From: Xiphias gladius
Lineage: Eukaryota > Chordata > Actinopteri > Istiophoriformes > Xiphiidae
NCBI RefSeq assembly: GCF_016859285.1
Contig: NC_053417.1
Span: 15,500,706-15,564,705 of the forward strand
Direction: 5' to 3'
DNA: 64,000 bases
Shown here one piece after another: positions 62,438 to 64,000 of this stretch. The position numbers and the translations under genes were made by a program. The notes under the pieces are model-generated. The model was not told where the DNA came from and made no database searches. It saw only the letters and a program-made list of their open reading frames with translations. The number at the start of each line of letters is the position of its first letter. Position 1 is the first letter of the stretch.

Positions 62438-62525
62438 AAGCTGGAGCGTGGTTTAGGTAGTTTCATGTTGTTGGGGTTGGCTTCCTGGCTCGGCAACAAG
62501 AAACTGCCTTGATTACGTCAGTTCG
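62438..62525 (+). ncRNA. mir196a: mir-196a precursor
   Basis: The 5p arm at 62454-62475 starts TAGGTAGTTTCATG and is identical to miR-196a as I know it. The 3p arm at about 62491-62512 (CGGCAACAAGAAACTGCC) is its complement, with a loop at 62476-62490. Lower-stem bases on both sides also pair. The location between Hox10 and Hox9 on the Hox strand is the conserved mir-196 position. miR-196 represses Hox8-class and other trunk genes. This copy lies 1.85 kb after the hoxc10a stop. Confidence 0.96.
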
Positions 62526-62529
62526 TCTT

Positions 62530-64000
62530 CATCAAGGGCACCATTTCCGCTGAATTACCCCCTATGGTCACCCAGGTCCCCGCAAATGGCATTGTAAATG
62601 AACTGAGCTGCAATACCTTGGGCAGAGACATTTTCTTTCTTTGCTGTTGTTTTGTGGGGGGTTGTAAAACCTTCTGAGGCTCTTAGAAGGAGAATAGGTT
62701 GTAAACAACATGGGGTAAAGTTTTAGACTGCGTTGTATTGCATCTGTCATCGTTGGCCGTCTGCTTGGGTTTAGTGGGTTTAGCTGCTTTATGATGATCT
62801 GAATAGATAGATGGATGTCACATATTTGACTCTCATTAATTGATCTTACAAACGAAGCTGGGTGTATAACAGAAAATTGATACGTATTGACCTCACATGG
62901 GCGGTTTTCGTTCTTCGCAGTCTTCGCTGATGCACGGATGTCTGAAATGTTTTATGTTCCAATTTCCAATTTTCTGGAAAGTTTTATACGGAGAAGAACC
63001 CTAATCTATATGACAATACATGATCTAAAATAATGTTTACTTTGAAAATAAATCTTTTCCACAAGCTTCGGCACAAATAAGAACATTTATACTTTTGTAT
63101 ACTTCTTTTATATACACAACCATTCAGTTATAAATCACATGGAATTTTTTCAGTGCAATTTCTGCAAATATTATTTCGTGGATTAAATTGCTTAACTTGT
63201 TTATGCCATACTTTAATTGTTCTTTATCTTGTTTTATTGCAAAGTTTGAAGACAGACTTCAATTTTGTTTCTTTTTCTCGGCCCGTTAACAAGATGAAGA
63301 CACTTGCGTTTGCACAGAGCCCCTTCATTTGATCAATTAATACAGTTAATTGATACAATGATAATTGAGTTTGCAGATGAAAATAATTCTATTTTCTATG
63401 TTCTTTGGATTTAGCCTACAGTAGCTTCAGTATTAAATTATATTGTAGTCAAATAGCCCTGAAATATTTGACACATTTATAGCACATATGACCACATTTA
63501 TTTATACTGGAAAACTATAGCGCGCGCACGCACGCACGCACGCACGCACTGACCATCACAAGTCCAGGCCCAACTTAATTTATGTTCTGCATTAATCAGT
63601 GATCCATTTGATTACTGACAATATTGATAAATAATAATGTTTAAGCAGAGGTAAGATTAAGGTAAGGTAATAAAGGAAAACGGAAATCCTCAGCAAAGCC
63701 CTTCTAAAATAAAACAACAATTATTGAATGAATAGTCCGTAGCGCAGTCGGCATCTTTTCTTCAAGATAGTCCAGTGTATAAACTGGTCAGTGTTTCCCC
63801 TTGTTTTCTCAGCAACCCCCCCCCCCCTTTTTTTTTTTTTTTTTGGCGGTAGTACAACTGGGAGAGACAGTCTGGAATCCAAAGTCACTTTCATTCAGCT
63901 CAGTGAATGAGTGTCTCCCTTGGAATGCATCACTGACAAAGACTTTACAGCGAAACACCCCCGAGAGCTGCACAGATTCACCCTAAAACCATATACACAT
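62530..64000. other. mir-196a to hoxc9a intergenic, no gene seen
   Basis: AT-rich sequence with a (GCAC)n tract at 63521-63549, C10 at 63817-63826 and T16 near 63829. No hoxc9a exon is present, so it should lie past the window end. Confidence 0.55.
63521..63549. repeat. (GCAC)n microsatellite
   Basis: CG-rich alternating purine-pyrimidine tract of 29 bp, a possible Z-DNA former. Confidence 0.88.

Overview
This window is the posterior (5') end of a teleost HoxC cluster. Exon structure, homeodomains and gene order identify four two-exon homeobox genes, all on the + strand and in the canonical order: hoxc13a (20734-24139), hoxc12a (32352-34370), hoxc11a (46218-48625) and hoxc10a (57425-60602). 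A mir-196a hairpin (about 62438-62525) follows where it is expected, between Hox10 and Hox9. A hoxc10 gene next to hoxc11-13 and mir-196a points to the HoxCa rather than the HoxCb paralogous cluster. The organism is a bony fish, shown by the teleost-type Tc1 and other dispersed repeats and the very abundant (CA)n microsatellites. I cannot name the species.

Layout. 1-20.4 kb is a 5' flank with no recognisable gene. It holds a dispersed repeat with rough inverted ends (about 1262-1617), a second dispersed teleost repeat (about 2390-3235), the left end of a Tc1-like element (from 5119), and a complete but dead Tc1/mariner copy with long terminal inverted repeats between TA dinucleotides (7175-8121). 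A CpG-dense segment lies at about 10.84-11.0 kb. From there on I see no transposon. The DNA is unique AT-rich sequence, microsatellites and the four Hox genes with 1.2-2.5 kb introns and intergenic gaps of about 8, 12 and 9 kb. The window ends in the hoxc10a-hoxc9a interval.

How the parts work together. Posterior Hox transcription factors pattern the tail, posterior trunk and fins. miR-196 targets Hox8-class and other trunk genes. In all four genes intron 1 has phase 1, and the homeodomain lies wholly in exon 2. Reading between the genes gave several repeated regulatory patterns: (i) tandem direct repeats with zero spacing (DR0) of nuclear-receptor half-sites, often in triplets, recurring across the window and of the type bound by NR6A1/GCNF; (ii) a CACGTG/CACATG E-box about 95-155 bp upstream of each of the four start codons; (iii) YY1-type ATGGCGGCC motifs in the hoxc12a-hoxc11a interval, where a Polycomb-recruiting element is known in human; (iv) a strong CTCF-like motif about 265 bp upstream of the hoxc10a start. 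At protein level, the Hox10-specific motif just after the Hoxc10a homeodomain is diverged and Hoxc11a carries a 13-glutamine tract. All regulatory calls are by eye and inferential.
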